A stretch of 64,000 bases of DNA. Source: Dromaius novaehollandiae. Its lineage: Eukaryota; Chordata; Aves; Casuariiformes; Dromaiidae. A model generated the notes under the pieces. The model saw only the letters and a program-made list of their open reading frames with translations. It did not search any database and was not told where the DNA came from. Position 1 is the stretch's first letter, and each line of letters opens with the position of its first letter. Shown piece by piece: positions 13,501-25,500 of this stretch. The stretch is taken from contig NC_088101.1 of NCBI RefSeq assembly GCF_036370855.1, forward strand, positions 67,703,559 through 67,767,558. Reading direction: 5' to 3'. The position numbers were made by a program, and so were the translations under genes.

Positions 13501-16500
13501 TTGTCATCAAAAAGTTACATGTCTATTCCTCCTATTTAGTTTTTAGTGAACCATCTGTGGAACTATTTATCTGTACCTACTGGTAGATGGCAAATGCTTG
13601 CTTGTCTGTCTTTGTCTAAATTACAATGGTATTATCCACTATGCCCTCTGTTAGTCTGTCCAAATTATTGAAATACTAAAGCTATATGTAATTGAGATAC
13701 AAAATTACCAAATGTATTCCTAATTTCTCAGTTTATTACAGATGAAAACAGATCCATACCTTTTTGCCCAACACGTACATGCTCATTTTCAAAGAATTCT
13801 AGAAAATAAATAGAAATTAAATGCAAAACTTAAATAAGAGGTATTTTGTATTTTCGCTGCATGTCACAATGCTCAGCCCTTTTTTACTGTTAATGTTACT
13901 AAAAATTAACCTACATCAATGTTCTTTTTCAAGAAATAAGAAAAAATAATTCTAAAGAATTTCTTCTTGTCTGAAGAATACAAGTATAAAAGCAGCAATA
14001 TACTGCAAGAACCAAGACTTTCAAATTAGATCACTTTCCATTAAAAAAAAAATCAGTTGATACTATAGCATTATCCATTTTTATACTCTGTAAGACCTGT
14101 TTCTACAGGAACAATGGTTGTATACAAGAAAAAACAACAGCAATTATGCATTATATAAGATGCTGAATATTAGCATATGCCTATTTTCTGTAACCTTTTT
14201 TTAAAAGATAGTCATTAAAAAGATGATGGATATACACCCATCTACAACAGTTGTGTCACACTGTTGATTTAAAATTTTTTGATACTTTCTGTATTTGTGG
14301 AGACAGTCAATTTTGTCTTCTAAATTTAATCCTGAAGTATATAAATACCTGAAATGAACACATTTTCAACTTAACTTGATGATTTTTAATCTTCTTCAAA
14401 TCCAGCCCTTCACATTTGCAACATTATCTACCATTAGCTAGATTATTAGCTATCTTTTATCAAGACAATCACTATAGTCAGAACTACAGAACAAGTATTT
14501 ATGGTTTATTATGGAAAAAATACACAAATTACTTGATAATTGCACAGTATTCTACTCATTAGTGTTCTATTTAAATGACTGAAGCACAGCATTAGCTAAC
14601 CAGGAGGCACTTGTGCTGAATCATCAATACCCAGCTGTCCTATATTTAAGCCTAGCTCACTGAAGTCTTCTTTCTGAAAAGAAACAAAATCATAAAAAGT
14701 AATTAACAATTTTTAAAATTCTTTAAAACACTAGAGATTTCTTCTGAAAGAGTTAACGTAAATATTTTTTAAACCAAACGTAGTTCTTTTAAATGCATAT
14801 ATGGGAAATATGAGCTCAAGTCTTTTAGAAAGAGAAAAAGAATCTTACACCAATCCTTATTCTAGTTTCAGTTATAGGCCTCAATTTTCAAGTGAAGTAT
14901 GAGCTATGCCTGGCTGAAATAAACTGATAAATGAAAGACCAGGTCACAGCTCTCTAATTTTCTGCTGTTTGCTAACCCAAATGCAAGTTATTCTATTAGC
15001 ACAAAATCCTCAAGAACCTTATCAGTGGAACTTTAAGAATAGCTCTCCTATTCTCCAATGTTAATACTGGTACCCAAACATTTCCTCTCATTTAGAGCCT
15101 AACAGCGATGAGATTTAAACTGACTTTAAGGGGGAAAAAAAAGAAAAAAGAAAAAAAAGAAATTAATTGATTGTGAACTTATTGATTTCGTGCAATGTAT
15201 AACAAAAGAGTAGAATTAATTAACACGGAGTATAACTGAAAGTAAGAGCTCTGTAAGATTAAAAAGAGATTTTATATATAGAAATCTGTATTTTACAGGG
15301 ATAAATTAAACATTTACATTTGTTTTGCCGAAAAAAATAAATAAGTGAAGATAACGTGCAGCAGTGTATTTTTTGGCACAAATTGACAGAGAACTCTGTG
15401 GCATGAAACAAAATCTTCCCTCCTGGCAGATAATTTACTGTTTATATTTTATTTTTCATTAAAAATATATGTTCAAAGGTCTTTTCTTTGCTCTGTATTT
15501 TAACTACTGATTCACTATATGTTCATATTGATTTTGATTTTTAAAAAGAGAAACTTAGCTCCATATTAATATACTCTACTGAACTGCTATGTTTAGTACC
15601 TTATTGATTAGGCAGGCAAAACAATTCTTACAGGAAACTCTTATAAGAAAGATTTACTTACCAATTCTGGAATATCTTTAACTTTTAGAGGAACCTGAAT
15701 TAGCCCCAGATGATTCCTGAAACTTGGCTGCTCTCCATTTTCATAATTTGGGTTTCGAAGATTCATCAGTACCTTAAAAAATGGTAGCTCTGTCATTCTC
15801 TGAACATATTCAGAAATTTACATTTAGAACTGTTCTTACAATCATCAGCATCACAAACTGTATGTTAGGCATAAAACCATTTCCTATAACCATCATATAC
15901 AGGTCCAAATTATCAATTTTTATGTCAACATTTTCAAAGCAAAAATGGAGCCAGATTTTCAGGAAATAAACATATTCTACTTTGAAAAGCAAGTCTGAAT
16001 TATGAAATTCAAAAGCACAAATCATTTTTGATACATGGGATTAAGTGCTGCCTACACTGGAATGTCTTGACTGAAACTAGCTTCTGAACACCAAGAGCAT
16101 ATTTCTGATGGCTACAAATTCTAGCATATTCTTCAGCATCACTTTTTTTCTGAAAAAATTTTTATCCATGTTCACTGGCAATCCTCTGTAGCATTAAGTC
16201 AAACTGCTACATAATTTGCTACTAAAATCATTTCTTACAAAATAACAATGCCCCAGAATATCTTCTTTCATTTCAGGAAAAAACAATAACAAATTGAAAA
16301 CCAAAAACTAAGAATAAAATTTAAGAGACAAAGAACCATAACTTCAAGATACGTAATGGATATATATAAAGAAACTTACTGTCTCTTACATACTGTTATT
16401 CCCCAGCTATAGATTTTGACATTGTAATGTTGGGCTGACCAGGATTCTTTCTAATATTAGTTTCCAGACCTTATGAGATTCTTTTACAATATCCTATCTC

Positions 16501-19500
16501 TACAATTCTCAGTCTTGTAAATATTCTAATACCATATAAACTCACTGTCAAGCTTGTAAATTAAAAGATTAACATAAGAAATTGCAAACTCTGGAAAGAA
16601 AAGAGTATAAAAAGAATGCAGCTTTTAGGCTCACTGGGTAAGGCTGAAATGAAGATGAATCTGTTTACAGACACAAGATTAAATATACAACTGGGCTGTT
16701 AGCATAATGATGGAAAACAAAATAAATTAAAATTTTCAGATATTATTATAACTAAACAGGAGTAGCTCTTTCAAAATGTAGTTAAATGGATAGACAGTTT
16801 ACTGATGAATTCAGAAATGCATTCACAATTCATAACCATGAAATGATTTATCCTTAAGAGAAGTCAGAAATACTATAAATCTCCTCTACTATTACAAAAG
16901 ATGTTTCACTAAACTTGTAGTGGATCACATCTAAATATTGAAACACATTAACTGTGATTGATGATTCAGTATTAGACTTGTAAATTTTATTTTGTAAATT
17001 AGGAGACTATCTTAGCTCTATAATTCTACAGTGTCATCATGTTCTAGACAGACCTGCTTCCTGTATAACTAACAAAGTATACAGATACTGATTTTTTTAA
17101 TTAAATTTCAATTTCATTTTAATCCAAAGCCTCCTACTGTGTCATCATTAAATTTACTGTAATCAATAACGTTTATTGTCCAACAAATTGTAGATATAAC
17201 TGGTAAAGCAACTTCTATTTTAAGACGTTCTGTGCCTAAACCATGCAAAATGACAAGTAATACTGTCATTTCTGACTTTAAAGATTCAGCACTCACATAA
17301 CTCCATTTTTCAATGGTTTTTGACCACAGACAAAAATCCCCAAATTCCACACTCTTTTTTCATATTTGATTTGGCACAATCTAAAATTTCTATTGTAAAC
17401 AGATCTATTGTCAAGTGTCAATATATCAGCTTTACATATTGCAATTTGCCAGCTGAATATATTGCAATTTAAAATGAATTATGAGCTAGTTAGGGAATTG
17501 CTTTCAGTAAAAAAAAAGTTAGCTCCAAACTGAACATTCATTAGAGAAGTTTATCACATGTACAGTTTAAAACTGCAGTTAAAAAAGAAGTGTCATTTTG
17601 TTTTGTTCACAAAACAGAGAGTCATAAAAGGAACCATGCTAAATTTCACTTGCTCTAAAGGACAAAAAAAATGCCTAAAATACCATCATACAAACATGAT
17701 AGAAATGTATTAATCCATTACAACATTATAGATTTTGAGGTAAAAAGTTAAAGCGCAGTAGATCCCCTTTCATTTGGCCATCTGTAATTGTCTTATTTAT
17801 CTTGTTATTTGATAACTATATGACCTCCTGCTATGGATGCATCCATACTGGCAATTTAGCTTAGCATAGGAGTGCACCTTTAGAGTGCACCTCTGGATCC
17901 TTCCCATGCACCATGCTTCAGTTAACACCACAGAGCCGTCTCAAACAAGATTCCTCTTGGCTTGATCTAATCGGAAGATGCACCCCAGAGTGTACTTGTT
18001 GCACTTGGATCCTTAGCAGGTACACAGCCCAAGGGACCAGACTAGACGTTTTACTAAAGTAAAACCCTCTAAATGTCTACAGTGTGAATGCAGGGTCATC
18101 ATCACTAACAGTTTCAATCCACAAATCCACTTCCACTGCACTGTAACCTGCTAACGTAAACATAGCTCATCTTTTTCTGAGAGGTTATTTTCCTACTATT
18201 GTTTTTCTACTTTTGCTCAGCAAGAATTGGAGCAGTTATAAAGTACAAGAATGCCTTTATTTATTCTACACAGGGTAAAGTATACATGCAGTTCAAAAGT
18301 TATCTTAGCATATCATCAGATTTGGTAACTGCTTCAGGATTCTTAAAGATGCATTGTCCATAAGCAGATTCACAGAGCAGGCATATATACAGGTGACAAG
18401 TATTTTTTAGCCTTTTTTCACTTTTTTAGTCCTATCTACAGAACATGTTGCTAAACAACTGTTCACTTGACTTTAGAGCCGCTCTCATGAAAGATATCAA
18501 CCTTAACTAACAGTCCAATCAGGCAGGGGGCTCTCAGAAAGAGAAAAGACCGCAACTAAGCTGAGGAAGCCACATGAGCGAGAGATGAAGCTTTTCTCTA
18601 TTTGTAACTTGCAACATAGCAAGTGCGAGGGAACTGCATGCACAGGCCTCACGGGTTGTTTTAGGGCTCTAGCAGTGCTAATAACTTTGTCGTGGTGTAA
18701 ATGTGCATATGGACAATCACTTAAAAAAGAAAAATCAAAGATACTGAAAATCCTTTGTACCAGCTTTCTATGGTAACGTTCCATGTGCAAGGATCTCCGT
18801 CATATCGGTCTGGCTTTTTTAGACTAATAGTAATTTGTACTGCTAACCAATGTGCCTAAGACCTACCAATTACTCTTTCCACTTCATATAAATGACTGTA
18901 ATGGATCAAGTCAATGACTGGGTCATTGCTTTATGAATACTTACCTCAAGAAAATCTTTAGGTGCATAAACAGGCCGGAAGAGACTTAGATCTGAAATAA
19001 GATTTCAACAATGCTAAGTTAAGACTGAAATAGATGAAAAAACATGCAATTTTACCATATCTGTGAGGCCATTTAGCAATCTCAATAATATATTACTGCA
19101 AAGATTAAAATAGCATCATTGCAGATACCATGGATACAACCAGCACACATTCTCCAAGGTTATGCTACTGATGGTCAGCACCTCAGTTTTCTAAAACATA
19201 TGTACTTAACCAAACAGTAGTCACAGGAAGCCTTTTACTTATGCCACGTAAGTCTTTAGACTGAACCATTCTTAGACACAGGAGCGGCATGATATTCAAA
19301 ATACTTTTTTAACAGGGTATATTGTTTGTTGAATTAAACATACTACAGCCAAATAAAAATGGGGAGTGTAGAGAACCGGTTCTCTACATGCGGTTTTGTC
19401 TCGACTTTGCTGCTGCCAAGGCGCGTCGGGCATCGCCGCGCCGGGACCCCCCCCCCCGGGAGCCGTCCGCGAGGTAAACAACCTCGTGCACCTGCACGAG

Positions 19501-22500
19501 GTAAAAAGGGCGCGAAAAGGGCAGAAGGTCATCTCTTGGGCATGAACCACACGTACTCATTTGCCATCTGCGCATGAGCAGGAGACCCCCAGATGCCCCA
19601 GCCCGTTTCTGGAAGGTTCCGAGAGGGCGGACTGCGCATGACAGTTAATCTGCATGGGAAGCGAGCAAGCACCTCCCAGAGGTGGGGCAACAACCTATAA
19701 AAACTGCAGACTGGGTGAATTGGGGTGGGGGGGCCTTCCTGGCAATGACCGGAGAACTCGACTGTAGTCAGCAGAACCAGACGGGCGCTTCCCGCCTCTG
19801 CCCCCCCTGCCACCCAGACTCCCAAGAGAAGAGGACAAACCGGATGCCGCTGGATCCACGGGTGGTGATATATCTCTATCTCTCTCTCTCTGTCTCGCTC
19901 TCTCGCTCTCTCTCTCTTGCTCTCTCTCTGTCTTCCCCTTTTCCTCTCTTTTTCCTAAACATGTGGCACGAGACGTGTCTAGTTAGTTGATTCCATTTTG
20001 CCTTAATAAATCTTAAAAGTGGTTGGCTGGTGTCATTTTCACCTTAATTCAGTCCAGGGGCATCACGTACTTGGTCGTTGGTCCTAAGGGGAGGGAGGTC
20101 GTCCTAAACGACTCCCTTCGGGCTGTGACAGGGAGTAGTCATAGACAATTCATGAAAAGTATTTGCCATCTCTTAGGTGGTAGTGAATGGGATACAAATT
20201 ATTACGTTTGCAAGATCATTTCTCTTGAAGAACTTGGATATTAACCAACTGTGGTTAGTCTGCTCCCCAAAGGATAATATGACTATTCTGCATGTTATTT
20301 TTATCTTTTGTTAACAAAATGGCTGACCTTAACTATCTGTAGTTATGAACATTTCTTTCAATTAGTCTGATTTCATAAAAATAGCAGCTGTGTACCAGCT
20401 GTATAAATCACTGAAGCATTAGAATGATGAGTATCAGACCATAACCTCCCCGTGACGTTAGAACAATAACCTGAAAATAAAGTAACATTGAAGCAGATAT
20501 TTACTTATGCAAAATGAAGCATTACAAATTAGAAAAGAAAAAGATTAAAATCAGTTTTCCTTATAGTGATTATGTTAATCTTTGACTGATAAATAAGATG
20601 TATGTGTTGTTTTTCTGTGTATAAAATAACGCACATAACTTTAGTTAACCTTACCTGGCTCATCAGTTCCCATTTCATTCCATTTATTAAGCAGTTCTTT
20701 CTGCTCACCTACTGGCCTCTGAAAGGCACAAGAAAGCAACTCTTCTATTTTAACTGAACAAGTAAAAACATGCCTGTTTCAAATACATAAATGAATACAA
20801 GCCTTTTTAAAAGAGACTGCAGTAGCAGTGCAAATTTATTTTGCTTACAAATTATCCCTAGCCTGAAGATATATTCTCTCTACTGCAGAAAGTCCAAGTA
20901 AGGGATATAGTTCAACGAACAAAGAGCCATTAAATAGTTTCACATCTTTACTAATGAAATTTTAAGCTATTTACTAGTCAGGTTCATATTACTGAGGCTT
21001 TACTGCTCATTCCCTATAGCTCTTGGATTTTGTCATCAAATTCACCTCTGTGCCACAGTCATGAAAGGCAAATGCAGATGTATCCTTTATTTCATATAAT
21101 AAACCATGCTACCTATCATGCTGCCTATCAGAGACATACAACAGGAGAAAGATAAAGAACAAAACATTCTAACGTTCTGCAATTCTGGGATCTTTATAAT
21201 TAAACAATCTCTAAATGAATAGAGAAACCAATGTGGAATGAATGCCAAAAAATCAGTGATCATGTACCAATATCTTTCTCTTCTAAACTGCCAGTTCAGC
21301 TGCAGCCTTCACCAGCAAACGAAGTATATCTATATTATGTACAGGCTACCTGCTAGAAGTTACATAGTTCAGCCTGCACAGAAGAATGCTCTAGAAAAAG
21401 CAATGAATGTAGCAAGTAACGAAAATAGCAAGTAGCTCTCCAACCTGCTGCTCCCTAGGGAAGACAATTACTGCAAGAGCAGAGGAAGATCAGCTACACA
21501 CTTCACCTTCTCCTGAGCTCAACAGAGGCACCACTGCCACTTTCCCTGAAAATTATTCTGTACTAAAATAATTTGGATAACAGTCTTGCAGCTCTTGATA
21601 ACCATGTGTACACACATTACAAGTGTGCAATACCAGGCTTAATTTCCAAAAATGTCATTTTGGCAAGAGAAAGCTAATAATATATTACCTTCTGTGCCAA
21701 TGGGATGCTGAGTTCTGTGCACATGCTATTTAGACTTTTTAGAATTCGTTTCTCCCAACTTCCCTGAAATATTAAAAAAAAAAAAAGAGTAAAATTACAT
21801 GGAATTTCTTTTTCCTCCAATATACCATGTCCTAGAAAATAAGCAGCTTTTTAAAGTCATATGTAAGAAAGGATAACAATGGCAATGACTGACATCAGCA
21901 AAAAGATTAAGGAAATGCTTACATGGTTGTTTGAATGCATTTAATCATAAAATGCAGTACTTCTCTACACCACAGTAAAGAACAAGAAAAATTAGTTGTT
22001 CACATTCCAGATCTCCAAAAAGCATCCGTTTCACAATGACTGTCTCACGCCCAAGCTCCCTTACATTTCAACATTCAGAAAATTTTTCAGGAGTAACAAA
22101 CTCGGGAGTAACAAAGGAGTAACAAAGTAAGTAAGACTGTATACAGAGCATATCTCCTCCATTTTGTAACCTGAACAGAATGCAGTTAAGTCTTTCTGCT
22201 CAAAAGATATTCTAGATGGTACTGAGTCTCAAAATTTTAAAAAGTCAGGAATTCGGTATTACGTAATGTTCAAAATTAGTTCTTCTAGAATAGCATTCAG
22301 AAGATAGTTCCCTCATCAAAGAGAAAAACAGAAGCAGGAAATACCTCAATAGCAAGTGGACAGCTTAAAGAACATCTAGATTCCTGAGACTACTGCATTC
22401 GGCTTTAACCACTCCATACAGTGCCTGATCTAGGGATAACTCCTCTGAAGTTAGTGCAGACTGGTATTACTCAACTGACTAAGAATTTTGCTCCTATGAT

Positions 22501-25500
22501 TACAGCAACACTGATGAGGTTTATATTTGATTTAATTTTCTCTGGATGATGAGTCAAGCCCCAGTCAAATGAATGCAAAGACTCCAGTTAATTTCATTTA
22601 GCTCTGTTCTATTTATTACTTGCAATTTGCTCCAGCCACAAATTCTGCAATAGTTAGCTATTGTCGTTCTTAAAGCTTAAAGATCTGTCTGAAGGAGACT
22701 GCAATTTATTAGACAAGGAGCAAAGGAAGGGAAGGGCAAATGTTCAAATGTTCTGTTAAAAAAAATTACATTTGTCTATAATTGCCTCATTTCAGCTTCC
22801 ATTTGCAAGATCCTCTTAAGACTTTTTCCATCAAATGAAAAGGTTATCTACTACCGGTAATTTCTCTCTCACAATCAAGTTATCCCTTCACCTTCTCCTG
22901 CATAAAGAAAACAGATTCAATATTGACTGTAAGAAACATTTTCCAAATTAAAATAACTTTTATAATACCGTATATAATACTTTTACCATATTATTGTATT
23001 CAAATGCCTTCCAAATGCTGTAGTTACACAACAACACAACACAAACTAGTTACTCTCTTTGCAGAGTGAAGCATTTACAGCATTTGCAGTACCCTCTCTT
23101 GTTCAGGACAGTGCTTTTGTTGCTGGAAGAAATGAGAAGTGCAAAAGCAAAAAGGCTACTAAGCCACACAAGATAAGAAAGTGAAACAAAGAAACACAGA
23201 GGTGTTAGCAGGAGTTTAAAACACAAAAGCAGAATCACGCAGATCAAATTAAAAAAAAAAAAAAAAAAGGAAAGAAAAGAAAAGACAACCACTGACATGC
23301 CTTGACAGAAAAACTACAAAAGCAGCACGGAGAAGGAAGACTGAGGACTCATGCCACGGCGCGATGGAGGCTGACACCGCTTGGTGCGACTGACAACTGC
23401 CGGACCAGAGATTAACCTGAGTAGTGTGTTGGGGGTGCAGCATGTATATAATAAATAACTTATAACTTAGTGATAAATAGTAATAAATAACTTCTGGCCA
23501 TCCATAAGTTGTGCTATAATCCAGCCTTCAAGAGCCTGCCCCGTAAAAGATGCCCAAATAAAAGTGATCCAAGGCCCAAAAGTGGGGGTTACACCTCCCC
23601 AAACGAGATCCCCCCGCTCTATGCAGCACCAGACAACAGTGGAGCTATCTGCAGTGATTAGAAACAGTATCCTGGGCTGGAGTAAAAGCCACAGGCACAG
23701 TTCAGAAAGTCATTTCATCGATAGGGAACAGTACAATAAATTTTCTAAGATGATTTCTATAAACTTATGAAGAAATTTAACACTAAGAAGATACATTGCT
23801 GTATGGTTACAATAATAACTTTCAGTAAAATAGTGGAGTCTAAGGCAGTAATACAATTTGCAAACAACTTCAAACATCTATGTTACAAATCAGATTTACC
23901 TTTTCCTGTAGCAAAATCATTTATAAACTTTCACTGCAGTTAACAAAACTGGGTGGACAACAAATAAACTAAAGAAAAATAAGTCAGAACTGCATAAACT
24001 AGCTAGGATTGGTCAGAGTTTCTTCCATAATAATGAATCCTAAAATTCTTTCTTTTAAAAGACTAGATAAAAATGTGATTCTTTTGGAGTGCACCTAACT
24101 AAAATTACTCATCAGGTAGAATTCAAAGTGTGTGGCCACAGATTTCATTGCGTGCATCTTCTCTAATGAAAACCTGTAAACTTCAAAAAGAAAAGATAGC
24201 AAATAAGTTAGCACTGCTCTAGTCCTGACGCTCATGAACTTTTCGTTTGGCTACCAGAATTACACACTGCTGGAGTTTCTCTGACAATTAAAGGCATAAC
24301 TTAATTTAGGCTGCCAGAAACCAATTCAATACATGATATAAAAGAGTTCTGAATAACTCCTATTCCAACTTCTATAACTAGAATGAGAAATTCCTTTAAA
24401 AATGAAATTGACAAATTTCTTTTGATTTTAATACTTCTCACTTTTATTTACCTTATTTTCTTTATTTAAATATTTTTCTTTATCAATTATTCAGGAACTT
24501 GAAGGAAGATGTTGTAAGAGGATGTTCAGCAGTCACAACATCAGAATTTAATATGTAGTATTGCCATATTAATCTTTCTCAGAGTCTACCAGTCTGTTTC
24601 AAGAAAGAAAATAAGTAATTCAGCTGCTTTTTCTCTTTTGGGGATCATTTATTTCTTCTGGGAGAAATTAGAATATGGAGGGGAGCTTCTCTATTATACT
24701 TCAGAGAAAAAATTCCGAGTACCCATGCTCCTATTGAAATCTATTGCAATTTTACTTGTAGTTTAAACAGGACTGGAGCATGCTCTAGCTCATCACTGTA
24801 AATCTATAGATCAGAGGGCTTTTTTGACCATGTGTCTGTATAGCATGTACAACATGGGAAATCTGGTCTTAGCTGGGCAAAAACACCCTACCTGAAAACA
24901 CTTCCATCTTTATTAAAAAGTTTTAACAATAATTCTGCAGTTTAACAAGGCAGAGAGAGATGAGCTGTCCATCAAAAATTGTAACCAGACTGAAGAGTAT
25001 AATACCTCAGAAAACACCACAGATGTAAAACAATCTGATGTTTGAAAGAAATGTCCTAAATAATAGCCAGTATTCTTCAGGAAACAGACGTAATATTTTT
25101 CTGCCTAGAAAAGGCCTAACAGATCACAGACTGAAGCCATTGCACCCACCGATTCATCTCAGCCCAAAACCAAGAAAAGATCTCCAGTTACAGAACACAA
25201 TTAGAAAATATACTGTATGTTACATTAATATTCAAGGATATGTAGATATTAATGGCAGTATTTTTTCTATACTCGACAATAAAACAACTACATGAATAAG
25301 TCACATCACTACTATTCATTTTCATTAATGTGCCACCCTTTCTTATGGAACTGTTTTTCTTTTATTGAAGAGAGTACAGTATGCAAGTTCAGTCTGTCAC
25401 CTAACAATTAGAAAATGAAACCAATTTGAGGAGAAAGAGCGTTAATTATGAAAATTTTAATATCTACACTTGAAAAATACAGTTTTAATTATTGGTTCAT

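Larger units (their letters stand above)
19367..20130 (+). mobile_element. Solo LTR of an endogenous retrovirus (764 bp), antisense to TBC1D19
   Basis: The element starts TGT and ends ACA and is flanked by a perfect 5-bp direct repeat GGGAG (19362-19366 and 20131-20135). It is strikingly GC-rich against AT-rich host intron. Inside, in the right order, are a TATA box (TATAAAA, 19696-19702) and a poly(A) signal (AATAAA, 20005-20010) about 309 bp later. That layout implies U3 at 19367 to about 19725, R to about 20030, and U5 to 20130. No gag, pol or env sequence lies beside it, so it is a solo LTR left by recombination of a provirus. A 5-bp duplication is common for ERVL-like (class III) elements, but I do not assign a family. 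The first 22 bases form a perfect palindrome, and R carries a CT-rich microsatellite. The intact ends suggest a fairly recent insertion; this is inference. Confidence 0.9.
18992..20654 (-). other. TBC1D19: TBC1D19 intron 6, host of the solo LTR
   Basis: About 1.66 kb, of which 769 bp is the LTR plus one copy of its target-site duplication. The remainder is AT-rich host intron. Confidence 0.92.
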
